Assembly: GCF_036127095.1 (NCBI RefSeq)
Contig: NZ_CP108006.1
Span: forward strand, 2,232,001 to 2,296,000
Direction: 5' to 3'
From: Streptomyces sp. NBC_00335
Lineage (GTDB): Bacteria > Actinomycetota > Actinomycetes > Streptomycetales > Streptomycetaceae
DNA: 64,000 bases
The notes beneath the pieces are model-generated. The model was given only the letters and a program-made list of their open reading frames with translations, was not told the DNA's origin and ran no database searches. The position numbers were made by a program, and so were the translations under genes. Positions 26,537 to 36,134 of the stretch are shown here, one piece after another. Every line of letters begins with the position of its first letter. Within the stretch, counting starts at the first letter, position 1.

Positions 26537-28717
26537 ATGTCCGAGACCGACAACGGCGTCGATCCTCGAACCACGCACCACCGCGGCTCCCCCCGCCCCG
26601 CCTCCCCGCGCCCGACCCGGCGCGGCATGCTGCTCGCCGGAGCCGGGGCGGGCGCGGCCACCCTGCTCGGCGCGACCGCCTCCCCCGCGGTGGCCGCCCC
26701 GGCCGCCGCCCCCGCCTCCCCCGCCGACTCCCCCGCGTCGGCCGGACCGCCCGCGGACCTGTCCCCGTACGCCTCGTACTGGTTCCCGGACTCGCTGCCC
26801 GCCGGGACCCCGGGGCCCGGGATCACCTGGCGCTCCCTCATGCGGTGGACCCCCGAGTCCGACCCCGATCTGGCCCACAACACCGCGACCGTGCCGCTGG
26901 CGCCCCGCTTCACCCCGGTGCCGCCGAACGGCACGGCCCGGGCCGGCCAGGCCCGTATCGCCTCGCTCGTCTCCTTCGGGAACACGGCCGGCAATCCGGC
27001 CCAGGGTTCCGCGACCGCCGACTACTACGCCCTCGGCCACTGGGCGTACATCGACGAGCTCGTCTTCTGGGGCGGCTCCTCCGGCGAGGGCATCGTGCTC
27101 GCCCCGAACGCGCCCGTCACCGACGCCGCGCACCGCAACGGCGTGCGGGTGATGGGCAACGTGTTCCTGCCGCCCGTGCCCTACGGCGGCGACCTCCAGT
27201 GGACCCGCGACCTGGTCCAGCGGGACTCCCTCGGCCGGTTCCCGGTCGCCGAGAAGCTGGTGGAGGTGGCGCGGGCGTACGGGTTCGACGGCTGGTTCGT
27301 CAACGCCGAGACCGAGGGCGGCGACAGCGAACTCGCCGCCCGGATGCGGCAGTTCCTGCGCGCCCTGCGCGCCGCCGGTGAACCGCACGGCCTCGGCATC
27401 ACCTGGTACGACGCGATGAACTCCACCGGCAGGGTCGGCTGGCAGGGCGCGCTCAACGAGCTCAACCAGGAGTTCTACGAGGACCGCCGCGGCAAGGTCG
27501 CGGACACGGTGTTCGTGGACTTCCGCTGGACCCCGGAGAAACTCGCCGCCTCCGGCGACCTCGCCGACCGGCTCGGCCGCAGCCGCCACGAGCTGTGGGC
27601 GGCCGTGGACACGGAGTCCCACGGCTGGAACTCCGGGGTGGACTGGGACGCGATCGTCCCGCGCGGCCAGGACCACATCGTCTCGTACGGCTTCTACCGC
27701 CCCGAGTGGACCCGCAACCACCTCACCGACCGCTCCCCCGGCGCCTTCCACCGCGCCGACGACCGGTTCTGGACGGGCGCCTCCCTGGACCCCGCCCACC
27801 CCTCCGCCGAGGACATCTGGCGCGCCCCCGCCACCGTCGTCGCCGACCGGTCCACCGTGACCGCGCTGCCCTTCGGCTGCTCCTTCAACACCGGTCACGG
27901 GGAGCGCTGGTACGAGGACGGCGAGCCCGTCTCCGACACCGGATGGAACCACCTCGGCCTCCAGGACCGGCTCCCGGGCCGCCGCTGGGCCGTGCACACC
28001 ACCGGGACCCGCCCCGAGGTCACCCTCGACTTCGCCCGCGCCTGGCGCGGCGGCTCCAGCCTGCTCGTCGCCGGCGGGCTGACCGCCCCGGCGACCGTGG
28101 GACTGCACGCCACCCGGCTGCCGCTGACCCGGTCCTGCGTGGCCGAGCTGGTGCACTCCACCGAGTCGGGTCCGGTGACCGTCGAGCTGGGCGTGGCCAC
28201 GCGCGAGCCGTCCGGCCCGGGGCAGGAGGTCCCGTACACCTGGCTGAAGGCGCAGACCCTCGGGACCGGCCAGGGGTGGCGCACGACCAGGGTCCGGCTG
28301 TCGGAGCTGGCGGGCACCACCGCCCACGCGCTGGCCGTACGGATCACCCGACGCGGGAAGGAGCCGGTGCGCTGGCGACTCGGCGCGCTGACGGTACGCG
28401 AGGCCGCCGCGCGGCCCCGCCCGGCGACTCCGGGCACACCGGCCGTGTCCGCCTCGGCCCAGCAGTCCGGCCAGGCCGCCCTGCGGCTGACCTGGCGGCG
28501 GGCCGCCGGGCCCGTCCGGCACTACGAGGTGTCCCGTCTCCTCCCGGACGGCACCCGCCGCTTCCTCGGCGGCACCTGTGGCACCGCCCTGTTCCTCCCG
28601 GCCGTCGAGCGGGCCGGCCGGGAGCAGGCGGCCGTCTTCGACATCCGGGCCGTGGACGAGCTGTACGCCGTCTCCGCCCCCGCCCGTACCACCCTCACCT
28701 GGACCGGAGCCCTCTGA
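26537..28717 (+). CDS. Secreted GH85 endo-beta-N-acetylglucosaminidase (ENGase)
   Basis: 726 residues. It cleaves between the two GlcNAc residues of the N-glycan core, releasing high-mannose glycans from glycoproteins. A Tat signal is evident (TRRGMLLAGAGAGAATLLG, residues ~25-45, then ASPAVAAPA). The GH85 domain runs from about residue 75 to 400 (YWFPDSLPAGTPG, NGVRVMGNVFLPP, YGFDGWFVNAETEGG); the catalytic pair is Asn256 and Glu258 in NAE. A beta-sandwich region (~420-610) and a C-terminal fibronectin-like domain (~640-726) follow. GAGGAG precedes the ATG. It is the only clearly exported enzyme of the locus. Confidence 0.93.
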   Translation: MSETDNGVDPRTTHHRGSPRPASPRPTRRGMLLAGAGAGAATLLGATASPAVAAPAAAPASPADSPASAGPPADLSPYASYWFPDSLPAGTPGPGITWRSLMRWTPESDPDLAHNTATVPLAPRFTPVPPNGTARAGQARIASLVSFGNTAGNPAQGSATADYYALGHWAYIDELVFWGGSSGEGIVLAPNAPVTDAAHRNGVRVMGNVFLPPVPYGGDLQWTRDLVQRDSLGRFPVAEKLVEVARAYGFDGWFVNAETEGGDSELAARMRQFLRALRAAGEPHGLGITWYDAMNSTGRVGWQGALNELNQEFYEDRRGKVADTVFVDFRWTPEKLAASGDLADRLGRSRHELWAAVDTESHGWNSGVDWDAIVPRGQDHIVSYGFYRPEWTRNHLTDRSPGAFHRADDRFWTGASLDPAHPSAEDIWRAPATVVADRSTVTALPFGCSFNTGHGERWYEDGEPVSDTGWNHLGLQDRLPGRRWAVHTTGTRPEVTLDFARAWRGGSSLLVAGGLTAPATVGLHATRLPLTRSCVAELVHSTESGPVTVELGVATREPSGPGQEVPYTWLKAQTLGTGQGWRTTRVRLSELAGTTAHALAVRITRRGKEPVRWRLGALTVREAAARPRPATPGTPAVSASAQQSGQAALRLTWRRAAGPVRHYEVSRLLPDGTRRFLGGTCGTALFLPAVERAGREQAAVFDIRAVDELYAVSAPARTTLTWTGAL

Positions 28718-31700
28718 TGCATGACGACCGCGCAGTGCTGGAGGGACGCCTGAAGCGGGTCCTCGACGAGCGGATCCGCCCGGCCGTGTACCCGCTGTCC
28801 GAGCCTCTGACCATCGAGGCGTGGACCGCCCCGGGCCGCGAGCCGGTCCCGGTGGCCGAGGGACTGGCGGCCCCGCACGGCCCCGCCGCCGTCGGTGACA
28901 CGTGGGGCGCGCCCTGGGACACCACCTGGTTCAAGGTGACCGGGACGGTGCCCGCCGACTGGGCCGGCCGGGAGGTGGAGGCCGTCATCGACCTCGGCTT
29001 CGACGAGCGGATGCCGGGCTTCCAGTGCGAGGCGCTGGTCTACACCCCGGAGGGCTCCCCGCTGAAGGCGATCAACCCGCGCAACCAGTGGGTCCGGGTC
29101 GCCGAGGGGCCGGTGGCGGGCGGCGAGCCGGTCGAGTGGCACCTGGAGGCCGCCTCGAACCCGGTGATCCTGGACGTGGAGCCGTTCAGGCCGACGGGCC
29201 TGGGCGACCGGCACACGGCCGGGGACGAGCCGCAATACCGCCTGACCCGGGTCGAACTGGCCGTCTTCGACCGGACGGTGTGGGAGCTGGTCATCGACCT
29301 GGAGGTGCTCGGCGAGCTGATGGCCGAGCTGCCGGTGGACGGGGCCCGGCGCTGGGAGCTGCTGCGCGCGGTCGAACGCTGCCTGGACGCACTGGACCTC
29401 CAGGCGGTGAACGAGACGGCCGCCGCGGCCCGCGCCGAGCTCACCGGGGTGCTCTCCGCCCCGGCGGACGCCTCCGCGCACCGGATCAGCGCGGTCGGGC
29501 ACGCGCACATCGACTCGGCGTGGCTGTGGCCGCTGCGCGAGACGGTGCGCAAGGTGGCCCGTACGACCTCGAACATGACCTCGCTGCTGGAGGGCGAGCC
29601 CGAGTTCGTCTTCGCCATGTCCCAGGCCCAGCAGTACGCCTGGATCAAGGAGCACCGGCCGGAGGTGTACGCGAAGGTCAAGAAGGCGGTCGCGGAGGGC
29701 CGGTTCGTGCCGGCGGGCGGCATGTGGGTGGAGTCGGACACCAACATGCCGGGATCGGAGGCGATGGCCCGGCAGTTCACGCACGGGAAGCGGTTCTTCA
29801 TCGAAGAGTTCGGGATCGAGAACGACGAGGCCTGGCTGCCCGACACCTTCGGCTTCGCGGCCGGGCTGCCGCAGATCATCAAGGCGGCCGGGTCCAAGCG
29901 GCTGCTGACGCAGAAGATCTCCTGGTCGCAGGTGAACAAGTTCCCCCACCACACCTTCCAGTGGGAGGGCATCGACGGGACCCGGATCTTCACGCACTTC
30001 CCGCCGGTCGACACCTACAACTGCTCGGTGGACGGCCGGGAGATCGCGCACGCGGCCCGCAACTTCAAGGACAAGGGCGCGGCCCGGCATTCGCTCGCGC
30101 CGACGGGCTGGGGCGACGGCGGCGGCGGCACCACCCGCGAGATGATCGCGAAGGCCCGCCGGCTGCGGGACCTGGAGGGCTCCGCGCAGGTGGTGTGGGA
30201 GTCCCCGGCCGCCTTCTTCGACAAGGCGCAGGCCGAGTACCCGGACCCGCCCGTCTGGGTCGGCGAGCTCTACCTGGAGCTGCACCGGGCCACGCTGACC
30301 AGCCAGGCCAAGACCAAGCAGGGCAACCGGCGCAGCGAGTCCCTGCTGCGCGAGGCGGAGCTGTGGGCGGCGACGGCGGCGGTCCGCGCCGGGTTCCCGT
30401 ACCCGTACCAGGAGCTGGACCGGATCTGGAAGACGGTGCTGCTCCACCAGTTCCACGACATCCTGCCCGGGTCCTCGATCGCCTGGGTGCACCGGGAGGC
30501 GGAGGCCACGTACGCGGCGGTCGCCGAGGAGCTGACCGGGATCGTCGCCGCGGCCCAGCGGGCCCTGGCGGGCGCCCCGGAGGGCGGCCGCGAGCTGGTC
30601 TTCAACGCCTCCCCGCACGCCCGCGCCGGGGTACCGGCCGGGGGCAGCGCCCCGCTCGGCGTCCCGGTGGGGCAGGTCTCGGCCGGTCCGCGCGCCGGGG
30701 GCGGCTTCACCCTCGAAAACTCCCGGCTGCGGGTGGAGATCGACGCGCGGGGCCTGGTGGTCCGCGCCCACGACCTGGTCGCCGGACGCGAGTCGGTGGC
30801 CCCGGGCCACGCGGCGAACCTGCTCCAGATCCACCCCGACTTCCCGAACATGTGGGACGCCTGGGACGTGGACTCCTTCTACCGGAACACGGTCACCGAC
30901 CTCACGGAGGCCGACGCCGTCACGCTCGAAGAGGAGGCGGGCGCGGCGACGGTGACGGTGACGCGCTCCTTCGGCTCCTCCCGGGTGGTGCAGCGCCTGA
31001 CCCTGCGGGCGGGGCTGGGCCGGCTCGACATCGACACCGAGGTGGACTGGCACGAGACGGAGAAGTTCCTGAAGGCGGCCTTCCCGCTGGACGTGCACGC
31101 CGACCGGTACGCCTCCGAGACCCAGTTCGGGCACCTCTACCGACCCACCCACACCAACACCAGCTGGGAGGCGGCCAAGTTCGAGGCCTGCCACCACCGG
31201 TTCCTGCACGTCGCGGAGCCCGGCTGGGGCGCCGCCCTGGTCAACGACTCGATGTACGGGCACGACGTCACCCGGGACGTCAGGGCCGACGGCGGTACGA
31301 CGACCACGGTCCGGCTGTCGCTGCTGCGGGCCCCGCGCTTCCCGGACCCGGAGACCGACCAGGGCCTGCACCGGTTCGGCTACGCGCTGGTGCCGGGCGC
31401 CTCGATCGCGGACGCGGTCCGCGAGGGCTTCGCGATCAACCTGCCCGAGCGCCGGCTGACCGGCACCCGGGAGACGGCCCCGCTGGTCCGCGTCGACAAC
31501 GAGAAGGTGGCCGTCTCCGCGGTGAAGCTCGCCGACGACGGCAGCGGGGACCTGGTGGTCCGGCTGTACGAGACCACGGGCGGCCGGGCCGCGGCCCGGC
31601 TGACCGCGGACTTCGAACACGCCGGGGTCCGCGCCACGGACCTGTTGGAGCGGCCGCTGGCCGAAGCCCCCGCGCTGGTGGCGGCCTCCGGCGCGGCGGC

Positions 31701-31755
31701 CGACGTACGCCTCGGTCCGTTCGAGCTGGTGACCCTGCGGTTCACTCGGCCCTAG
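28717..31755 (+). CDS. GH38 alpha-mannosidase (standard length)
   Basis: 1012 residues. An N-terminal beta domain (1-250) precedes the catalytic domain starting ISAVGHAHIDSAWLWPLRET; the nucleophile is Asp376 in AWLPDTFGFAAGLPQI, and HQFHDILPGSSI is the conserved helical-domain motif. Cytoplasmic type, no signal peptide. The ATG overlaps the GH85 stop (TGATG), so translation is coupled. It differs strongly from the 1452-residue GH38 across the divergent promoter, which suggests the two cleave different alpha-mannosidic linkages of the same glycan. Its stop overlaps the convergent gluK stop in the shared tetramer CTAG. Confidence 0.95.
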   Translation: MHDDRAVLEGRLKRVLDERIRPAVYPLSEPLTIEAWTAPGREPVPVAEGLAAPHGPAAVGDTWGAPWDTTWFKVTGTVPADWAGREVEAVIDLGFDERMPGFQCEALVYTPEGSPLKAINPRNQWVRVAEGPVAGGEPVEWHLEAASNPVILDVEPFRPTGLGDRHTAGDEPQYRLTRVELAVFDRTVWELVIDLEVLGELMAELPVDGARRWELLRAVERCLDALDLQAVNETAAAARAELTGVLSAPADASAHRISAVGHAHIDSAWLWPLRETVRKVARTTSNMTSLLEGEPEFVFAMSQAQQYAWIKEHRPEVYAKVKKAVAEGRFVPAGGMWVESDTNMPGSEAMARQFTHGKRFFIEEFGIENDEAWLPDTFGFAAGLPQIIKAAGSKRLLTQKISWSQVNKFPHHTFQWEGIDGTRIFTHFPPVDTYNCSVDGREIAHAARNFKDKGAARHSLAPTGWGDGGGGTTREMIAKARRLRDLEGSAQVVWESPAAFFDKAQAEYPDPPVWVGELYLELHRATLTSQAKTKQGNRRSESLLREAELWAATAAVRAGFPYPYQELDRIWKTVLLHQFHDILPGSSIAWVHREAEATYAAVAEELTGIVAAAQRALAGAPEGGRELVFNASPHARAGVPAGGSAPLGVPVGQVSAGPRAGGGFTLENSRLRVEIDARGLVVRAHDLVAGRESVAPGHAANLLQIHPDFPNMWDAWDVDSFYRNTVTDLTEADAVTLEEEAGAATVTVTRSFGSSRVVQRLTLRAGLGRLDIDTEVDWHETEKFLKAAFPLDVHADRYASETQFGHLYRPTHTNTSWEAAKFEACHHRFLHVAEPGWGAALVNDSMYGHDVTRDVRADGGTTTTVRLSLLRAPRFPDPETDQGLHRFGYALVPGASIADAVREGFAINLPERRLTGTRETAPLVRVDNEKVAVSAVKLADDGSGDLVVRLYETTGGRAAARLTADFEHAGVRATDLLERPLAEAPALVAASGAAADVRLGPFELVTLRFTRP

Positions 31756-33194
31756 GGCGTGTCCGCCCTGGCGCTGCAATCGGGCAGAGCGGCGGGATCG
31801 GTGCGCGGGACGGCCACCGTCACGCGCAGCCCGTGCGGCGGGTTCTGCTCGTAGGAGAGGGACCCGCCGCCCGCGGCGAGCAGGATGCGGGAGATGGACA
31901 GGCCGAGGCCGGAGCCCTTGATGTTCTGGTGGCGTCCGCTGCGCCAGAACCGGTCCCCGATCCGGAGCATCTCCTCCTCGGTGAGGCCGGGGCCGCGGTC
32001 GGCGACCACGATCAGCACCCGGTCGCCCTCCACGGAGAGCGCCACTTCGACGGCCTCACCCTCAGGAGTGAACTTGAGGGCGTTGTCGATGACGGCGTCG
32101 AGCGCGCTGGAGAGCGCGATCGGGTCGGCCCAGCCGGTGGCGGCGGTCCGCCCCGTCCCGGTGAGCCGGACGCCCTTCTCCTCGGCGAACGGGCGCCAGG
32201 CGGTCACCCGCTCGGCGGCCAGCCCCGCGATGTCTATCAGACTGATCTCGGCGGCGGCGTGCTCGGCCAGTGCCAGGTCGAGCAGGTCGTCCAGGACCTG
32301 GGTCAGGCGCTTTCCCTCGGTCCGTACGGAGGCGATCTCCTCGTTGCCCTCGGGCAGTTCGAGGGCGAGCAGCTCGATCCGCAGCAGGAGTGCGGCGAGC
32401 GGGTTGCGCAGCTGGTGGGAGGCGTCGGCGACGAAGGCCCGCTGCTGTTCCAGCACCTCTTCGACGTTGTCGGCCATCTCGTTGAACGAGCGGGCCAGGC
32501 GCCTGAGCTCCGGGGGGCCGCTGCCCGCGGCGACGCGGGAGTTCATCTGCCCGGTGGCGATGCCGTGGGCGGCCGCGTCCAGGGTCTGCACGGGCTTGAG
32601 CACCCAGCTGGTCAGCCGCAGGGCGGCGCCGAAGGCCACGAGCATGGCCGCGCCGAGCCCGGCGGCGATGAGCAGCCAGCCCCGCAGGATCCGGCCGCGC
32701 ATCTCGTCGGTGGGCGACTCGGTGGCGACCACGGCGACCACGTCCCCGTCGAGGACGACGGGGGAGGCCACGAGGATCCTGCCGTGGATCTGCCAGGGCC
32801 ACACCTGGCCGGGATCGTGGCTGCGCCGCCCGGCGAGCGCCTCTTCGAAGGCCCGGCGGTCCTCCCCCTGATCCGGAACCACCCACCAGCCGGGAGACCG
32901 GGCGATGGCGGCGTCGTTCCGGCGGAACACGCCGACGCGGATCCCGTACAGCTCCTGGTAGCGGGCCAGTTCGTGCTGGAGGGTTTCGATGCGCTCGTCG
33001 GCTCCGCTGGACTTCGAGCTCTCGGCGTCGATGACGAACTGGGCGAGCGAGGCGAAGCGGGCGCTGTCGTCGATCCGGTCGACGACCACACTCTGCTGCT
33101 GCCCGGCCGCGAGGGCCACCGCGAGCGGGAAGCCGAAGGCGATCAGGACGCCCGCCATCAGGACGACGAGCAGCGGGAGCAGACGGGCGCGCAC
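31752..33194 (-). CDS. gluK: Sensor histidine kinase of the glutamate-responsive system
   Basis: 480 residues. Transmembrane helix at ~5-30, an extracytoplasmic sensor segment (~31-170), a second helix (~172-195), a HAMP domain, and the dimerisation helix with the phospho-acceptor His in FVADASHQLRNPLAALL. ATP-binding boxes N (ALDAVIDNALKFTP), G1 (VADRGPGL) and G2 (IKGSGLGLSISR) are complete. The partner response regulator is 12 bases upstream and the glutamate importer gluABCD lies just beyond, divergent. I assign GluK from this arrangement, as reported for S. coelicolor GluR-GluK. The stop overlaps the convergent mannosidase stop. Confidence 0.88.
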   Translation of the reverse strand: MRARLLPLLVVLMAGVLIAFGFPLAVALAAGQQQSVVVDRIDDSARFASLAQFVIDAESSKSSGADERIETLQHELARYQELYGIRVGVFRRNDAAIARSPGWWVVPDQGEDRRAFEEALAGRRSHDPGQVWPWQIHGRILVASPVVLDGDVVAVVATESPTDEMRGRILRGWLLIAAGLGAAMLVAFGAALRLTSWVLKPVQTLDAAAHGIATGQMNSRVAAGSGPPELRRLARSFNEMADNVEEVLEQQRAFVADASHQLRNPLAALLLRIELLALELPEGNEEIASVRTEGKRLTQVLDDLLDLALAEHAAAEISLIDIAGLAAERVTAWRPFAEEKGVRLTGTGRTAATGWADPIALSSALDAVIDNALKFTPEGEAVEVALSVEGDRVLIVVADRGPGLTEEEMLRIGDRFWRSGRHQNIKGSGLGLSISRILLAAGGGSLSYEQNPPHGLRVTVAVPRTDPAALPDCSARADTP

Positions 33195-33206
33195 GACGGG
33201 TGGCCG

Positions 33207-33968
33207 CTAGACGGCGGGCGGAGCGGAGGCGGCGGGCGCGGCGGGCGCGGCCGGGGCGGGCGGTACGACGAGCCGGTACCCCACGCCGCGGACGGTCTCG
33301 ATGAGCGCCGGCATGCGCAGCTTGGACCGCAGCGAGGCCACGTGCACCTCCAGGGTCCGGCCGGTGCCTTCCCAACTGGTGCGCCAGACCTCGCTGATGA
33401 TCTGCTCGCGGCGGAAGACGACGCCGGGGCGCTGCGCGAGCAGGGCCAGCAGGTCGAACTCCTTGCGGGTGAGCGCTACGTCGACGCCGTCCACGCTGAC
33501 CCGGCGGGTGGCCAGCTCGATGCCGACGGTCCCGAGCCGGACCACGCCGGGCGTGCCCGCGGGGCCGGTGGCGGTGCTCTCCTCGGGGGCGCCGGTACGG
33601 CGGGCCACCGCGTGGATGCGGGCGAGGAGTTCGCCGGTGTCGTAGGGCTTGGTGACGTAGTCGTCGGCGCCCATGTTGAGTCCGTGGATGCGGGAGCGCA
33701 CGTCGGCCCGCGCGGTGACCATGATGACGGGCGTACTGGTGCGCTTGCGGATCTTGCCGCACACCTCGTAGCCGTCCTGGTCGGGCAGGCCGAGGTCGAG
33801 CAGGATCACCCCGTACGGAGAGGCCTGGGGCGGCGCTCCCGCCGACAGCAGCGCCTGCAGGGCCTCCTCACCGCTGCGGGCATGGGTGACCTTGAAGCCG
33901 TGCCGGGCGAGGATCGCGGACAGGGCGGCGGCGACGTGGTCGTCGTCCTCGACGAGCAGCAGTCTCAT
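33207..33968 (-). CDS. gluR: OmpR-family response regulator of the glutamate system
   Basis: 253 residues. Receiver domain with acidic pocket VEDDD, phospho-acceptor Asp in ILLDLGLPD and the Lys of YVTKPYD, followed by a winged-helix DNA-binding domain (LTRKEFDLLALLAQRPG, RTLEVHVASLRSKL, IETVRGVGYRL) and an Ala/Pro tail. GAGGGGG lies 5 bases before the ATG. It is the first gene of a gluR-gluK operon and divergent from gluABCD, so it probably activates the importer from sites in the shared 313-bp gap. Confidence 0.9.
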   Translation of the reverse strand: MRLLLVEDDDHVAAALSAILARHGFKVTHARSGEEALQALLSAGAPPQASPYGVILLDLGLPDQDGYEVCGKIRKRTSTPVIMVTARADVRSRIHGLNMGADDYVTKPYDTGELLARIHAVARRTGAPEESTATGPAGTPGVVRLGTVGIELATRRVSVDGVDVALTRKEFDLLALLAQRPGVVFRREQIISEVWRTSWEGTGRTLEVHVASLRSKLRMPALIETVRGVGYRLVVPPAPAAPAAPAASAPPAV

Positions 33969-34281
33969 GTCGTCCCCCTCTCCATCTCTTGATCTCTCGA
34001 TCTCTTAGCGATCTCCCGGCGATCTCTTCGTGTTCGCCTGGCGGACATCATGGGCCATCAAGCATCCACGCCGATACGCACTCCCACGTCAAGACGGTTC
34101 CGGTCCGGCGGAGGTTCCGTTACTCACCCGGTACTCCACGGCCGCTGCCGGACGCCCTCGGGCACGGAGCGTATCGGCGCGAGGCCGGATCGTTATGCTC
34201 AATTCTCCCTCAGATGTGATGACGCTGTGCGCGCCACGTCACTACTGTCCTCCCAACCGAGGAGGACGGAGCCACAAGCCG
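33969..34281. promoter_or_regulatory. Divergent gluR / gluABCD control region
   Basis: No gene fits in this 313-bp gap. On the gluR side four GAGATC hexamers plus a GAGATG variant (minus strand) occupy 33983-34030 at 8-16 bp spacing, inside the probable gluR leader. Near the middle, two direct GGTTCCG repeats start at 34096 and 34113 (17 bp apart), a plausible OmpR-type site. The sequence before gluA is relatively AT-rich around 34190-34215, but no -10/-35 pair is convincing. Which repeats GluR binds is inference. Confidence 0.45.
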
Positions 34282-35067
34282 ATGAGCGGAGTATCAGTGA
34301 CCAAGGACGTGCGGGACGCGGCCGGTGCCGCGGACGACCTGGTCGTGCTGAGCAACGTCAACAAGCACTTCGGCGCGCTGCACGTGCTTCAGGACATCGA
34401 TCTGAGCATTGCCCGCGGTGAGGTCGTCGTGGTGATCGGCCCTTCGGGGTCGGGCAAGTCCACGCTGTGCCGGACCATCAACCGCCTGGAGACCATCGAT
34501 TCGGGCAGCATCACCCTCGACGGCAAGCAACTGCCGTCGGAGGGCAAGGCACTGGCCAAGCTGCGCGCCGATGTGGGCATGGTCTTCCAGTCGTTCAACC
34601 TCTTCGCGCACAAGACGGTGCTGCAGAACGTGATGCTGGGCCAGCTCAAGGTCCGCAAGGCGGACCAGGCGGCGGCGCTGGAGAAGGCGAAGTCCCTCCT
34701 CGACCGGGTGGGTGTCGGCTCGCAGGCCGACAAGTACCCGGCGCAGCTCTCGGGCGGCCAGCAGCAGCGTGTGGCGATCGCCCGCGCCCTGGCGATGGAC
34801 CCGAAGGTGATGCTCTTCGACGAGCCGACCTCGGCCCTCGACCCGGAGATGATCAACGAGGTGCTGGAGGTCATGCAGCAGCTCGCCCGGGAGGGGATGA
34901 CCATGGTCGTCGTCACGCACGAGATGGGCTTCGCCCGCTCCGCCGCCAACCGGGTGGTCTTCATGGCCGACGGGAAGATCGTCGAAGAGGCCACGCCCGA
35001 ACAGTTCTTCAGCAACCCGCGGAGCGACCGCGCCAAGGACTTCCTCTCGAAGATCCTGCACCACTGA
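34282..35067 (+). CDS. gluA: Glutamate ABC transporter ATP-binding protein
   Basis: 261 residues. ABC ATPase of the polar amino acid type: Walker [11 protein letters not shown]-loop VFQSFNLF, signature LSGGQQQR, Walker B VMLFDEP and switch His in VVTHEMGF. The ATG at 34282 has GGAG about 10 bases upstream; a GTG five codons later is possible. It heads the gluABCD operon, with gluB 96 bases downstream. Confidence 0.94.
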   Translation: MSGVSVTKDVRDAAGAADDLVVLSNVNKHFGALHVLQDIDLSIARGEVVVVIGPSGSGKSTLCRTINRLETIDSGSITLDGKQLPSEGKALAKLRADVGMVFQSFNLFAHKTVLQNVMLGQLKVRKADQAAALEKAKSLLDRVGVGSQADKYPAQLSGGQQQRVAIARALAMDPKVMLFDEPTSALDPEMINEVLEVMQQLAREGMTMVVVTHEMGFARSAANRVVFMADGKIVEEATPEQFFSNPRSDRAKDFLSKILHH

Positions 35068-35163
35068 CCTTCGCATCTGGTAGTGATCCGGTGACGGATC
35101 GTCGTCCAGCACGCACGTCTCACTTCACTGCTGTCTCACGTCTCACTTCGAGGGAAGTCCACC

Positions 35164-36018
35164 ATGAAGCTCTCCAAGGTCGGCGCGGCCGCCGCCATCG
35201 CCGTAGCTCTCGCCCTGACCGCGACCGCCTGTGGCGGCGACAGCGACAAGGGCGCCTCCGACGCCGGCGCGTCGGGCGGGGCCAAGAAGGACAAGATCGT
35301 CATCGGCATCAAGTTCGACCAGCCGGGTGTGGGCCTCAAGACCCCCGACGGCAAGTTCACGGGCTTCGACGTGGACGTGGCGACGTACGTGGCCAAGGAG
35401 CTCGGCTACGCGCCGGACCAGATCGAGTTCAAGCAGGCCGTCAGCGCCGAGCGCGAGAACCTGATCTCCAACGGTGACGTGAAGCTGGTCGTGGCGAGCT
35501 ACTCGATCAACGACAAGCGCAAGGCGAAGGTCGACTTCGCCGGCCCGTACTTCCTCGCGCACCAGGACCTGCTGGTCCGCGCCGACGACACCTCGATCAC
35601 CAAGGCCGAGGACCTCAACAAGAAGAAGCTCTGCTCGGTCACCGGCTCCACGTCGGCGCAGAACGTCAAGACCAAGCTGGCCCCCGAGGCCGACCTCCTG
35701 GAGCTGGGCGGCTACTCCGAGTGCCTGACCGGCCTGGAGAACAAGAAGGTCGACGCCCTGACCACGGACAACTCGATCCTGGCCGGCTACGCGGCGCAGG
35801 ACAAGAACAAGGGCAAGTTCAAGCTGGTCGGGCTGAGCCTGAGCAACGAGAACTACGGCATCGGCCTGAAGAAGGGCGACAAGGAGCTTCAGACCAAGGT
35901 CAACGCCGCCATCAAGAAGATGGAAGCGGACGGCGCCTGGGAAGCCGCCATCAAGAAGAACTTCGGCCCGTCCGGCTACAAGAACGAGCCGGCGCCCGCG
36001 GTCACCGAAGGCAGCTGA
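35164..36018 (+). CDS. gluB: Glutamate-binding lipoprotein of the ABC transporter
   Basis: 284 residues. Signal peptide with lipobox LTATAC; the cysteine near residue 24 would be lipid-anchored. The mature part is a family 3 solute-binding protein: DKIVIGIKFDQPG, GFDVDVATYVAKELG and KVDFAGPYF. AGGGAAG precedes the ATG. A strong hairpin follows the gene, which would favour high levels of this binding protein relative to the permeases. Confidence 0.94.
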   Translation: MKLSKVGAAAAIAVALALTATACGGDSDKGASDAGASGGAKKDKIVIGIKFDQPGVGLKTPDGKFTGFDVDVATYVAKELGYAPDQIEFKQAVSAERENLISNGDVKLVVASYSINDKRKAKVDFAGPYFLAHQDLLVRADDTSITKAEDLNKKKLCSVTGSTSAQNVKTKLAPEADLLELGGYSECLTGLENKKVDALTTDNSILAGYAAQDKNKGKFKLVGLSLSNENYGIGLKKGDKELQTKVNAAIKKMEADGAWEAAIKKNFGPSGYKNEPAPAVTEGS

Positions 36019-36060
36019 CCCGGCGGCCGGTCCGCCGGCCGATCCATCGGTGAGGAGCGT

Positions 36061-36085
36061 CGCCGCCCGCCTGCCGCGGGCGGCG
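36061..36085. terminator. Intra-operon hairpin between gluB and gluC
   Basis: A 10-bp perfect stem (CGCCGCCCGC with its complement) closes on CTGCC. A smaller 7-bp hairpin lies at 36020-36038. Placed between the binding protein and permease genes, it probably acts as partial terminator or 3'-end stabiliser rather than a full stop. Confidence 0.65.
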
Positions 36086-36134
36086 CCGTGTCCCACCGGC
36101 CAACCTGGCCATCCTGGGGAGAGCGCAGGCCATC

